Of a DNA stretch of 64,000 bases, positions 25,066-33,432 are shown one piece after another; positions within the stretch are counted from its first letter, which is position 1; each line of letters begins with the position of its first letter. The translations under genes and the position numbers were made by a program. The stretch lies in contig LUZY01000011.1 in NCBI GenBank assembly GCA_001603805.1, forward strand, positions 124,001-188,000, in the 5' to 3' direction. The notes under the pieces were generated by a model that searched no databases, was not told the DNA's origin, and saw nothing but the letters and a program-made list of their open reading frames with translations. This DNA comes from Deferribacterales bacterium Deferri_01 (GTDB lineage Bacteria; Chrysiogenota; Deferribacteres; Deferribacterales; Geovibrionaceae).

Positions 25066-27152
25066 TGTACATCCCCCAGTTCAGGGATCACTACGGAAAA
25101 CAGGCTTCCTTGCTCGGTTTCATTCACATAAAAAGTTCCGCCGCATCTCTTCAGAGCCTCGTTGAATATGTTTATGTTGATAAATGAGCTGTCTGAACCC
25201 GAAGGAAGGCTGAAAGGGTTGTGCCCTTTCATGATATCAAGTGATTCAATGTAGCCTGTTTCAATTGTTGCTGAGTCAACAAGGGTTCCTGAGCGGAGTG
25301 ATTTTGTGCGGAAATATCTTAAATTAAGTCTTGTTCCTTTCCGGCAGCTCTTCGCAGCGTAGCTCAACAGGTGGAGAAATGCGATTTCTGCATGGCGGTA
25401 TCTTGTGCGGATAACAATGTTTTCGTCCGAAAATTCAATATTGACTGCACTTTCTGTGGCGGCAAAAAGGGGCACTGTTTCGTAGCACAGTCTGGTGAAC
25501 AGCTCCTTGAAATCGACTGATGATATTTTATCCTCTGTTTTGCCTGCTTCAAGCTTTGAAAGATCGATTATCAGACCGAGGAAGTTCATCAACTCCCCGC
25601 CTTTTGAGTGGATGCTGCCAAAAAGAGATGCAGTTTCCTCTGCGGTCATTTCATCAAAGCCTGCACTTCCGGTTTCAGAGCATTGCTTTATCTCTGTTAC
25701 CATTGTTTTGAGTTTTTCGGATGTGTTTGTGAGAAACTCACGCTTCATAATATTTGCTGCTTCTGCTTTTTCTTTTTCGGCACGGAGAATCTGATCCTGC
25801 TGAGTGCGCTCCATGTTTTCGGCAATGAGCATCTCGTTCATTTTGCGGTATTCTTTTGTTTTCAAAGCGAGTTTTTCTTCAAGCTCAAGTTTTGAGTCAT
25901 TAAGCTTTTTTTCTTTTTCTTTATGTTCTTTTATTTTTTCAGCCATTCTGAAGTTAACGGTGTGCAGATCGGTTAGCTCTTTTTCCGCAGGCGATAAAGC
26001 TTTATGAACAAGCCCTGAATTTTTTATTAGTATGTATAGGGTGAAGAGCCCCATCACAGAAAATACTATTAAAATCAAATAACCGTTTTGAAGATTGTTC
26101 GTTGCTGTGAGTATTATGTCAGGTTTTTCAATATGTATGCCGTCGTATTCAAAAAAGCGGCTTTTTGTGATATACCAATTCCACTCAGGATATTTCTTAA
26201 CAACAGTGAGAGCTTCGGAATATTTTCCGAAAACCGGATCTTCCCTTGTGTGGAGTATTATCTCCCTGCCGCTGTAAATAAGCGGGGCAAATTCTGAACT
26301 TTTTTGACCGTCATTTTCCGGTGTGCTTTCAAGTTCTTCATTAAGAACAGTTTTGAGAAAACTTTTTCCTGTAAATGTGCCCACAGATTCAAAAAGATTT
26401 ATTCTTCCGTAAGCCGGATAAAGCATGTAGAGATTTGAGAGATCGTCTCTGACCTTGCTTTTTGCAATTCTTTCAGCTTCTGTATTGTCAGCTTCAGCTA
26501 TGGTGATAATTCCGCTTTGGCTGTCGCAGACTACGTAGGCTTTCTTTTTTTCAGGCGACATGCCGTGCCTTGCTCTTAGGCTGTAAGTTATGAATTTATT
26601 TGTGAATCTTTCGGGCTTTGCGGCTATTTCGGCAAAGATGTTTTCGCCTTCAGACGTTCTGAAGCCCAGAAAAGACGAGTTTTCATACATAGGTTCTGCG
26701 GGAAAAATGTGTGCTTTGCCGTCGGGAGCAAGAACATAAAGATTGAACACGCTGTCTGCTCTGTTTACTGCGGCAAGGATAGAGACAGACATCTCCACCC
26801 CCTTTTCGGCTCCATACTCGTTTTTCATTTTCTGAATAAACTGCATGGTTGTTTCAGCCTTGTTTTTTAGTCTGAAGTTCAGGTTTTCGTCTTCCTGTCT
26901 GCGGATGTAGTTTATTCTGTTTATAATGTTATCAAGCTCATTGTTAAGGATATTCTCCGCTGCGCTGATTTTTGTGTCTTTCTCATGGCGTGTTTCCAAT
27001 GGTCTGCGGGTGAAACCGTCAGCAAAAAACATGAGAGTTCCCGCAGCAGCGAGAAGCAAAAACAATAAAAAGAAAGCTCCGTATTGTTCTATATTTTTTA
27101 TTTTAAACCGTCCCTGTGAGGTATGAACATCCTGAAAACAGCGCCTCCGCAA
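25062..27152 (-). CDS. Cache-type membrane sensor pseudokinase
   Basis: A 696-residue paralogue of the downstream kinase in overall plan: TM1 (about 25-44), a periplasmic Cache-like region (ending PEWNWYITKS), TM2 (about 356-376), a long coiled coil (385-470) and a HisKA/HATPase-like tail. The phospho-accepting histidine is replaced by Glu479 (NTSEKLKTM where active kinases have NxSHExRTP). The C-terminal domain lacks recognisable N, G1 and G2 boxes, so ATP binding and autophosphorylation are unlikely. The start is a TTG at 27152 with AGAGGA upstream, inside the preceding gene. It probably modulates the adjacent active kinase. Confidence 0.85.
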   Translation of the reverse strand: MRRRCFQDVHTSQGRFKIKNIEQYGAFFLLFLLLAAAGTLMFFADGFTRRPLETRHEKDTKISAAENILNNELDNIINRINYIRRQEDENLNFRLKNKAETTMQFIQKMKNEYGAEKGVEMSVSILAAVNRADSVFNLYVLAPDGKAHIFPAEPMYENSSFLGFRTSEGENIFAEIAAKPERFTNKFITYSLRARHGMSPEKKKAYVVCDSQSGIITIAEADNTEAERIAKSKVRDDLSNLYMLYPAYGRINLFESVGTFTGKSFLKTVLNEELESTPENDGQKSSEFAPLIYSGREIILHTREDPVFGKYSEALTVVKKYPEWNWYITKSRFFEYDGIHIEKPDIILTATNNLQNGYLILIVFSVMGLFTLYILIKNSGLVHKALSPAEKELTDLHTVNFRMAEKIKEHKEKEKKLNDSKLELEEKLALKTKEYRKMNEMLIAENMERTQQDQILRAEKEKAEAANIMKREFLTNTSEKLKTMVTEIKQCSETGSAGFDEMTAEETASLFGSIHSKGGELMNFLGLIIDLSKLEAGKTEDKISSVDFKELFTRLCYETVPLFAATESAVNIEFSDENIVIRTRYRHAEIAFLHLLSYAAKSCRKGTRLNLRYFRTKSLRSGTLVDSATIETGYIESLDIMKGHNPFSLPSGSDSSFININIFNEALKRCGGTFYVNETEQGSLFSVVIPELGDVQ

Positions 27153-28162
27153 GGGGAGTCCTCTGCTTCAACACTTCCGCCGTGTATTTCTGCTATATGT
27201 TTGACTATGCTTAAGCCTATCCCCATTCCTTTAATATGCCTGCGGCTGTCAGTTATTCTGAAGTCATCAAAGATCTGCTCTGTGTTTTTTTCCAGTCCTT
27301 TACCGCAGTCTTCGACAATAAATGCAGTGTCTTTATCTCCGCATGCTGTTTTGATGTTAATATGTGATTCTTTTTCAGAGTATATCACTGCATTCTCAAT
27401 GAGCATTGTCAGGGCTTCCACAAGAGTTTCCCTGTCTCCGCTTATCTGAAAATCCGGTTCATTGTATATTTTGATGGATATGTTTTTTGCTTCGGCTTCG
27501 GGCAGTTTTTTCTTAACAGCTTCATCGATACATTCGGATGCCTTGAATTCAGATACTCTCATTCTGAAACCGGACTTCAGCCTGCAAAGCATTGTGGTTT
27601 TATGAACAAGATCTGCAATTTGCTTTGCCCCCTGCAGGATCAGTTCCGCCAGTTCTCTGTTTTCCTTTCCGAGAGCTTTATCTTCAAGAAGCATTTCCGC
27701 AGGACCGACTATTGCTGAAAGGGGTGTTCTTGTCTCATGGGAGAATATATTTATTATATCTCTTTTAACTGCATCCACTTCCTCAAGGCGTTTGAGCTTG
27801 AGAAATACTTTGATCTTTGCCAGAAGCTCATCATCGTTAAATGGTTTTGTGATATAATCATCCGCCCCGGCATCGTAGCCCCTGAGCCTGTCTTCCGTCA
27901 TCGATTTGCCTGAAACAAGAATTATTTTGGTAAACCTGTGGGTTTCCCCTTCACGTATTCTCCGGCATACTTCATAGCCGTCCATTCCGGGCATCATTAT
28001 ATCCAGCAGTATTATATCTGGTTTGAAGTTTTTTTCTGCTTTAAGAGCATCTTCACCGGATGACACTGCAGCGCAGGAATATTCGGAAGCGAGTATTTCC
28101 ATCATAATATCAAGATTTACAGGGTCGTCATCCACAATAAGGATTCTGTGTTCAGGTTTCAT
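27098..28162 (-). CDS. Hybrid receiver-histidine kinase (soluble)
   Basis: A 354-residue protein with a receiver (Asp54 in LLDIMMPG, Lys106 in ITKPF), HisKA with His142 in IFSHETRTP and HATPase with G boxes (VEDCGKGLE, GMGIGLSIVKHI). No membrane segments are present. The ATG at 28162 has GGAGGAG upstream and is preferred over a frame opening at 28210. It is the first gene of a three-gene unit with the pseudokinase and the Cache kinase, and overlaps the former by 55 bases. It resembles the 21217-22374 gene in layout. Confidence 0.92.
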   Translation of the reverse strand: MKPEHRILIVDDDPVNLDIMMEILASEYSCAAVSSGEDALKAEKNFKPDIILLDIMMPGMDGYEVCRRIREGETHRFTKIILVSGKSMTEDRLRGYDAGADDYITKPFNDDELLAKIKVFLKLKRLEEVDAVKRDIINIFSHETRTPLSAIVGPAEMLLEDKALGKENRELAELILQGAKQIADLVHKTTMLCRLKSGFRMRVSEFKASECIDEAVKKKLPEAEAKNISIKIYNEPDFQISGDRETLVEALTMLIENAVIYSEKESHINIKTACGDKDTAFIVEDCGKGLEKNTEQIFDDFRITDSRRHIKGMGIGLSIVKHIAEIHGGSVEAEDSPCGGAVFRMFIPHRDGLK

Positions 28163-28293
28163 AAACTCCTCCGCCACGTTGAGACAATAATAAAGCGGTT
28201 TTTTCCTCACATCAAGGAAGCATTGCGGGTTGTTCTTGTTTATAGTTTTTTAGGATGCTATTATCCGTTTTTTCTTCAACAGGTGTAATTACT

Positions 28294-29472
28294 ATGTACG
28301 CATTCCGCAATAAAAGCAGAATTGTCGTGACCTGCGCTAAAGGGATAAATCCCTTTCTTAAGGAAGAGCTTGAAGCTCTGGGTTACGGTATAAAAAACGA
28401 ACTCACCGCAGGGCTTGAGACAGAAGGTACAATGAAAGACGCCATGCGCCTTAACCTCTTTCTGAGAACAGGCAGCAGGGTGCTTTTTCAGCTTGCCCGT
28501 TTCCGTGCTGCCGGACCGGATGAACTCTATAAAGAAGTCAAACAGCTTCCGTGGGAGGACATGCTTGATCCCAAAGGTTATTTCAGCATAACCTCCTCTG
28601 TTCTCAATGATAATATAAGGGATACAAGGTTTGCGAACCTCCGGTGCAAAGATGCCATAGCGGACAGGATGACATCAAAACTCGGTAAACGCCCTAATAC
28701 CGGACCTGAACTTAACGCCGCTGTTCTTTTTCTTCACTGGAGGGAGGATGAGTGCGCCCTTTATATCGACACCTCCGGTGAAGCACTTTCAAAAAGGGGT
28801 TACAGATATAATCCTATGATGGCTCCCATGACTGAAACCCTTGCTGCTGCTGTTATTATGAAAACAGGGTGGAAAGGCACAGATAACTTTATCAACCCAA
28901 TGTGCGGCAGCGGAACCCTTGCCATTGAAGCGCTTATGAGCGCTTTGAACATGGCAGGAGGAATTATAAGACGCAATTTCGGTTTCATGCACATCACCGG
29001 TTTCAACAAAAAGGAGTGGAGCGACATGCGCAATGACGCTCTTCGTGTGGTTAAAAAAGATATAAAAGGACAAGTAATAGTTTCCGATCATGATGAAAGA
29101 TGTCTGAAAGCTGTGGAAGAGAATGCAGGATACGCTGGAGTTGAAAAATATCTGGATTATCAGCTTTGTGATTTCCGTGACTGTACCGTTCCGGAAGGCG
29201 GGGGAACAGTGATTCTTAATCCCGAATACGGCAAAAGACTGGGGGATGAAAAACAGCTTGAATCTGTTTACGGAGCTATAGGAGATTTTTTCAAAAGCAG
29301 CTGTCAGGGCTACAAGGGATATATTTTTACCGGAAATATGGAACTGGCTAAACATGTTGGTCTGCGTACGGCTTCAAAGACGGTTTTCTTTAACTCAAAG
29401 ATCGAATGCCGCCTGCTTGAATATGAACTTTACAAAGGAACAAAGAAACATCAGGATAAAGACGAAGCATAG
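28294..29472 (+). CDS. THUMP-domain class I RNA methyltransferase (RlmL/YpsC-like)
   Basis: A 392-residue SAM-dependent methyltransferase. The N-terminal THUMP part (about 1-160) carries VTCAKGINPFLKEEL and LRTGSRV. The Rossmann domain has NPMCGSGTLAIEAL for SAM binding, and the catalytic loop reads NPEYG, where RlmL/RlmK relatives normally have NPPYG. It most likely makes N2-methylguanosine in 23S rRNA. The start at 28294 follows CAGGTG at suitable spacing; the longer frame from 28255 lacks one. A lipoprotein gene follows 19 bases later. Confidence 0.88.
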   Translation: MYAFRNKSRIVVTCAKGINPFLKEELEALGYGIKNELTAGLETEGTMKDAMRLNLFLRTGSRVLFQLARFRAAGPDELYKEVKQLPWEDMLDPKGYFSITSSVLNDNIRDTRFANLRCKDAIADRMTSKLGKRPNTGPELNAAVLFLHWREDECALYIDTSGEALSKRGYRYNPMMAPMTETLAAAVIMKTGWKGTDNFINPMCGSGTLAIEALMSALNMAGGIIRRNFGFMHITGFNKKEWSDMRNDALRVVKKDIKGQVIVSDHDERCLKAVEENAGYAGVEKYLDYQLCDFRDCTVPEGGGTVILNPEYGKRLGDEKQLESVYGAIGDFFKSSCQGYKGYIFTGNMELAKHVGLRTASKTVFFNSKIECRLLEYELYKGTKKHQDKDEA

Positions 29473-29491
29473 ACTTTAAGGAGCAGAAACA

Positions 29492-29953
29492 ATGATTAAA
29501 AAAGTTCTTCTCTGCGCTTTCTGCGCGGTTTTTCTCAGTGCATGCCTCACTCCGAAAGAGTGTAAAGTGGCAAAAAATATCCTTATTATGCCTGCTGACT
29601 ACAGCACATCACAGGGTGCAGGTGTTGATTTCGGCAGACAGTTTCAGGATACCCTCACACAAGACATAGCTGACAGATTCAAGGCTCTTAATGTTAAAGA
29701 GGGTTATGAGGGCGAGAACAGTGACATTATAATCCGTGTTGTTCTTGTTGAGTATTCTGATCCGGTTTTTACCGACAGTCTTGTTAATTCCGGCACGGGT
29801 AATGTTGAGGTGAGTGTGAGGCTTTTCAGCGGCAAGGGTGCATTTTTAAGGGAAACGTACATAATGAGAGACCTTAAGAAGGGAACAAAGGAAGATGTTC
29901 TCAAGAGCATTGTTGATGAAGCCGTTACTTTTATAGATAAGCAGTGTCTGTAG
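29492..29953 (+). CDS. Outer-membrane-type lipoprotein (DUF4410-like)
   Basis: A 153-residue protein with a lipoprotein signal peptide and lipobox LSAC (Cys18). The mature part alternates short strands and helices with the pattern seen in DUF4410 lipoproteins (NILIMPADYSTS, DIIIRVVLVEYSDP). Function is unknown. AAGGAG precedes the ATG. It is followed directly by a strong terminator, which closes the unit with the methyltransferase. Confidence 0.75.
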   Translation: MIKKVLLCAFCAVFLSACLTPKECKVAKNILIMPADYSTSQGAGVDFGRQFQDTLTQDIADRFKALNVKEGYEGENSDIIIRVVLVEYSDPVFTDSLVNSGTGNVEVSVRLFSGKGAFLRETYIMRDLKKGTKEDVLKSIVDEAVTFIDKQCL

Positions 29954-29965
29954 ATTAATAAAGCT

Positions 29966-29992
29966 AAGGGGCGGATACACCGCCCCTTTTTT
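29966..29992 (+). terminator. Rho-independent terminator
   Basis: A perfect 9-bp stem, AAGGGGCGG / CCGCCCCTT, with a 5-base loop, followed by a T run; it lies 12 bases after the lipoprotein stop. The converging gene ends at 30006, so it may also work for that strand. Confidence 0.9.
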
Positions 29993-30005
29993 CGTACAGA
30001 GGCAG

Positions 30006-30887
30006 CTACAAGGGTTTTACCAGTGTCAGCCAGGCTGATGTTCCTTCTGTTGTGTCCTGTGCTTCAAATTCTCTGTAAAGCTTACATTTAAATATGGCTC
30101 CAAGTGCTTCGGAGAATATGTCCACTTCCGGTCCTATACCGAAAATTCTGTCATGGACGCTTTTGTCCCACGAGGCATCATTCCCCTTGTCATCCGTAAT
30201 TTGCCAGTGAGCATAACCGGCGAGTCCGATCTCAATTTTAGGAGTTACAGCTTTTGCTATTCCCCATTCAATATTTAAATCATCACCGTATGTTACATCG
30301 GTGTCATTATTCTCAAAGTGCTTCTCATAACGGCTGAGAACAGAGAGTGACCACTCTCTTTCCGGATCAGGATAATATGTTGCGCCCAGCGTAAGCATAA
30401 ATGTGTAGTGGTCTTTTCCTATATTCAAAGGACTGCTTTTGTCATAGCTTCCTGTTGGCAGGAAAAGGGCAGTTCCCAAAACTGCTTCAAAGCGCTCCTC
30501 GCGCCATGAGAGAAACATAGGCTCAACGATTATATCCCCAAGATCCGTATCATCCTCATCCACTCCGGCAGCGCCGATGCTCAAATCTGCATATACAAGT
30601 GGAATAATGATATTCATCCCGTAATATGCGCCGAGTATTTTCTTTTCTGTCACATACACAAACCTGTGTACGTTGGCAAAAGTGGAAATTTCAAAATCAA
30701 TGTCCTGTTCGTTCCCGTTTTTGTCCATAGATTTGTCAGATGTGTAATAGTTGTTGTACATCAGATAATAAAATCCCGGACCGGGAGCCGTTCCTGCTTT
30801 TATTCCCTCTGAACCCAGTGAGTAATCCTGAGCATGTGCAAGCCCTGCAAATGAAAGTATGAATATAATAAACAGCTTTTTAAGCAT
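30006..30887 (-). CDS. Outer-membrane protein, MetA-pathway (phenol degradation) type
   Basis: A 293-residue protein with a signal peptide (cleavage after AHA near 19) and a mature part of alternating aromatic and polar strands typical of a beta-barrel. It fits the family named after meta-pathway phenol degradation, whose members are thought to take up aromatic compounds across the outer membrane. AAGGAG supports the ATG at 30887. It is the last gene of the flavoprotein-cytochrome operon, so it may admit the organic electron acceptor; that is inference. Confidence 0.7.
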   Translation of the reverse strand: MLKKLFIIFILSFAGLAHAQDYSLGSEGIKAGTAPGPGFYYLMYNNYYTSDKSMDKNGNEQDIDFEISTFANVHRFVYVTEKKILGAYYGMNIIIPLVYADLSIGAAGVDEDDTDLGDIIVEPMFLSWREERFEAVLGTALFLPTGSYDKSSPLNIGKDHYTFMLTLGATYYPDPEREWSLSVLSRYEKHFENNDTDVTYGDDLNIEWGIAKAVTPKIEIGLAGYAHWQITDDKGNDASWDKSVHDRIFGIGPEVDIFSEALGAIFKCKLYREFEAQDTTEGTSAWLTLVKPL

Positions 30888-30898
30888 ACGGTTCTCCT

Positions 30899-31402
30899 TT
30901 ATTTTATTTTCCAGCCTGCGGGAAGCCGCTCTTCCCATTTTGCATGATGGCATTCCGCACATACAAAAACGGATGCCTGATGCACCTTATGGCATTCATA
31001 GCAGCCTATCTCACCCATATGGGATTCGTGCGGGTTGCGACCCCATTTTTCCATGAAGCCTTCAGTGCGTTTACGTATGGCTTGGTAGCTTTCATGGCAT
31101 CTGAAGCAGAAATCAGGTTCGTATTCCCGTGTGTACATGGGTTCCTCATATTCTCCGTTTTTATACATTTCCTCTTCATTTTTACGGGTCTCATCAGAGT
31201 ATTCGTGGCACTCCGTACATCCGATTCCTGCCTCAAAGTGTTTGCTTACAAGAAGTTTGCCGTCTTTGACTCCTTCTGTATAAGGTTTAATTATGTGGCA
31301 TTTATCTCCGCATGCGGAGCTGCCTTCTGCAAAGGCAAGCCCCGCCGCAAGAAGAATCGGGAGCAGTATTAATGGAGGAAAAAACAGCTTCCGTTTCAGC
31401 AT
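30899..31402 (-). CDS. Periplasmic multihaem cytochrome c (four to five haems)
   Basis: A 167-residue exported protein (signal peptide to about residue 25). Four standard CxxCH haem sites are at 62-66, 99-103, 134-138 and 148-152, and a CX3CH variant is at 31-36 (CGDKCH), giving four or five haems. The layout is close to the tetrahaem domain of flavocytochrome c fumarate reductases. It lies 9 bases after the TAT-exported flavoprotein gene, so it is almost certainly that enzyme's electron donor. The CX3CH site is unusual; whether it carries haem is not known. Confidence 0.92.
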   Translation of the reverse strand: MLKRKLFFPPLILLPILLAAGLAFAEGSSACGDKCHIIKPYTEGVKDGKLLVSKHFEAGIGCTECHEYSDETRKNEEEMYKNGEYEEPMYTREYEPDFCFRCHESYQAIRKRTEGFMEKWGRNPHESHMGEIGCYECHKVHQASVFVCAECHHAKWEERLPAGWKIK

Positions 31403-31411
31403 CTTCCGCCC

Positions 31412-33112
31412 TTAGATTTTTATAGAAGGTATGATTTTGTAGGGATCTTTACCGGCAGCTTTTATACCTGCCATTCTTCCAAATGTGAGGCATCTGCCGT
31501 GGTTGATTCCGGGGCAGATTGTGGGATAGTCATTGGCAAAAAATTCACCTCCGGCAGAACCCGCAACATACAGCCCCTGTATGGGGTTTCCTTCTGCATC
31601 AAGAACCAGCAGGTTGCTGTCTGTTCTGACACCTCCGGACATTGTGAGAAGCGTACTGAAAAGCTTGCCTGCATAAAACGGAGGATTAATGATTGGTGTA
31701 AGAAGTTCTTTTCTTTTACCGAAATCCACATCATCCTGCATTTTATAAAGTTCATTATACCTGCTGACAGTCTTAATAAGGTTTTCGACAGGTACGTTCA
31801 TTTTGGAGGCAAGTTCTTCTATGGAGCTTGCGGTCACAACCTTACCGTCTTTTATGTGGGCTTCCTGAGTCATTTTTTCAACTTCCAGATTAAATCCGTT
31901 GCCCCATGGCTGCCACATCTGCCCGTAGAAGAGTCCTCCTGCAAGGTTGGCATCAACCTGTTTTTTAACCTGTGTGAGACCGTCACGGTCGTATATTGTC
32001 CAGGCTATTCCGCCTGGTTCAAGCTCTTTTGAGCAGCTTTTTGACTGTGTGTTGACATCTTCGTTTTTGAACCGGTTGCCCAAAGCGTTAACATGAAGAA
32101 AACCGTAGCTGGCGGCTCCGGCTTCCAGGTGCACTGTTGCGCCGTGGGGCTCATGCCTCTGCATCGCACCGCCAACCTGCATTGCCATTATATGTCCGTC
32201 ACCTGTGTTGCATTTATTGGGAAAATATATCTGTGCATCAGCTTTCAGCGAGAACGGAGAGTAGCATCTCTTCATTTCGTCATTTGAAGCGTAATCACCG
32301 GTTGCTATGATGACACTGGGAGCAATAAATTTGGTGTATTTGCCGGGTTTGCCGGCGATAACTCCGTTTACTCTGCCGTCTGACCCTTTAAGTATCTGTA
32401 CCGCAGGTGTTCCGTAGTTGAAAGCCACTCCTTTTGATTTTGCTTCTTTTTCGAGAGCAGGAACTAAGGTAACATTGCCTATTCCCTTTGAATTGCCGTA
32501 AACATATGATAAATCAGCGTCTTCTTCATGAAAAAAGTGAGTTACAGGATATTCAGTATAGTCAGGTCCTTTGTAGTAGCCTTCCCACATAGTTACTTTA
32601 AGTCCGTATTTTTCGCCTATCGCCACAGCCCAGTCCATGCATGCGCCACTTTTTTCAGCAAAACTCCATAAAAGCCTTTCATCCATACGCCCCTGAGCCC
32701 ATGCAATCCAATCACGGATGACTTGTCTGTAGTTGTTTTTGATTCCGAGACGTTTCTGTATTTTACTGTCAAATGCTGTTATATGACCGCCTCTGGCAGC
32801 CCATGTGTTGTTTTTTTCAATAAGCTGGACAGAAGCGCCGAATTCTGCTGCGGAAAGTGCGGCTGTTATACCTGCAAGCCCGGCTCCTATGACGACTACA
32901 TCTGATTTGACAGTCTTCTTGATCTGTTTTTCAGGGATAGCCTTAACGGGTTTTTCCCAGCTCCATTGTGTGCATTCGTTAGGAAGCGGATGCCCTGCTG
33001 CTGTGTCAGCAGAGGCAATGCCTGGGAGGCTGACTGCTGTTACTGCCGCCGCCGCACCGGCGATACCGGTTTTAATAAAATTACGTCTTGATAATTTTGT
33101 TTTTTCGTCCAT
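31412..33112 (-). CDS. TAT-exported flavoprotein reductase (flavocytochrome c / fumarate reductase family)
   Basis: A 566-residue FAD enzyme. SRRNFIK at 8-14 with the following Ala-rich segment is a TAT signal, so the protein is exported folded. The FAD-binding GAGLAG motif lies near residue 77 and the second FAD segment SGGVRTD...GLYVAGSAGG near the end. It resembles the flavin domain of periplasmic fumarate, methacrylate, urocanate and cinnamate reductases, but the region where Fcc3 has its final substrate arginine reads differently (PTICPGINHGRC), so the substrate is not fumarate with any confidence. Electrons would come from the adjacent cytochrome. The gene has a sigma-54 promoter and faces a XylR-type regulator. 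Confidence 0.9.
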   Translation of the reverse strand: MDEKTKLSRRNFIKTGIAGAAAAVTAVSLPGIASADTAAGHPLPNECTQWSWEKPVKAIPEKQIKKTVKSDVVVIGAGLAGITAALSAAEFGASVQLIEKNNTWAARGGHITAFDSKIQKRLGIKNNYRQVIRDWIAWAQGRMDERLLWSFAEKSGACMDWAVAIGEKYGLKVTMWEGYYKGPDYTEYPVTHFFHEEDADLSYVYGNSKGIGNVTLVPALEKEAKSKGVAFNYGTPAVQILKGSDGRVNGVIAGKPGKYTKFIAPSVIIATGDYASNDEMKRCYSPFSLKADAQIYFPNKCNTGDGHIMAMQVGGAMQRHEPHGATVHLEAGAASYGFLHVNALGNRFKNEDVNTQSKSCSKELEPGGIAWTIYDRDGLTQVKKQVDANLAGGLFYGQMWQPWGNGFNLEVEKMTQEAHIKDGKVVTASSIEELASKMNVPVENLIKTVSRYNELYKMQDDVDFGKRKELLTPIINPPFYAGKLFSTLLTMSGGVRTDSNLLVLDAEGNPIQGLYVAGSAGGEFFANDYPTICPGINHGRCLTFGRMAGIKAAGKDPYKIIPSIKI

Positions 33113-33199
33113 CTGACTCTCCTTAAAATATGTGATATTGGGAAAACATTTTTCCCGTCACGTTTAATAAAAATTAAACATGCAGATGCCGTTAGTGTG

Positions 33200-33227
33200 T
33201 TAGCTCATAAAATGGTTTATGAGCTAA
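33200..33227. repeat. Perfect 12-bp stem palindrome at the 5' end of the flavoprotein mRNA
   Basis: TTAGCTCATAAA and TTTATGAGCTAA flank a 4-base loop with no mismatch. It begins about eight bases after the predicted sigma-54 transcription start, so it would be either a 5' mRNA hairpin or a repressor operator. There is no T-tract of the kind that makes a terminator. Confidence 0.75.
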
Positions 33228-33245
33228 TAAACTTGTATTTTGTAA

Positions 33246-33261
33246 AGCATATGATGTGCCA
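33246..33261 (-). promoter_or_regulatory. Sigma-54 promoter of the flavoprotein operon
   Basis: On the minus strand the sequence reads TGGCACATCATATGCT. The GG and GC dinucleotides are separated by exactly 10 bases as RpoN requires, and the -24 element is a perfect TGGCAC. It lies about 134 bases before the flavoprotein start codon. Confidence 0.8.
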
Positions 33262-33323
33262 AAATAATGATAGAAGATAACACGTTTATAAATAGGTTAT
33301 TTATTTGTATATGTCTTTATATG

Positions 33324-33359
33324 GCTATCATTTTGATAGCTGTATCTATCAACATGATA
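33324..33359. promoter_or_regulatory. Two enhancer-like dyads (putative UAS)
   Basis: GCTATCA-TTT-TGATAGC (33324-33340) and TATCA-ACA-TGATA (33347-33359) share a core and have centres 21 bases apart, two turns of the helix. They lie about 80-100 bases upstream of the sigma-54 promoter, the typical arrangement for a XylR/NtrC-type activator. Confidence 0.7.
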
Positions 33360-33432
33360 AGTTTTGATTGCGATTGTATTATGAGAAATGATACAGTGTT
33401 TATATTTGATTGTTTTATTGAGGATAAACTTT

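Larger units (their letters stand above)
33113..33432. promoter_or_regulatory. Divergent regulatory region of the flavoprotein operon and its regulator
   Basis: This 320-base AT-rich gap has no gene. It holds, from left to right, a perfect 28-base palindrome, a sigma-54 promoter for the minus-strand operon, and two dyads spaced by two helical turns that look like enhancer sites for the divergent XylR/V4R-type regulator. Confidence 0.75.

Noticed and set aside
33200-33227. The 28-base palindrome as a terminator
   Set aside because: It has no T-tract on either side and sits just after a promoter in the leader of an operon.
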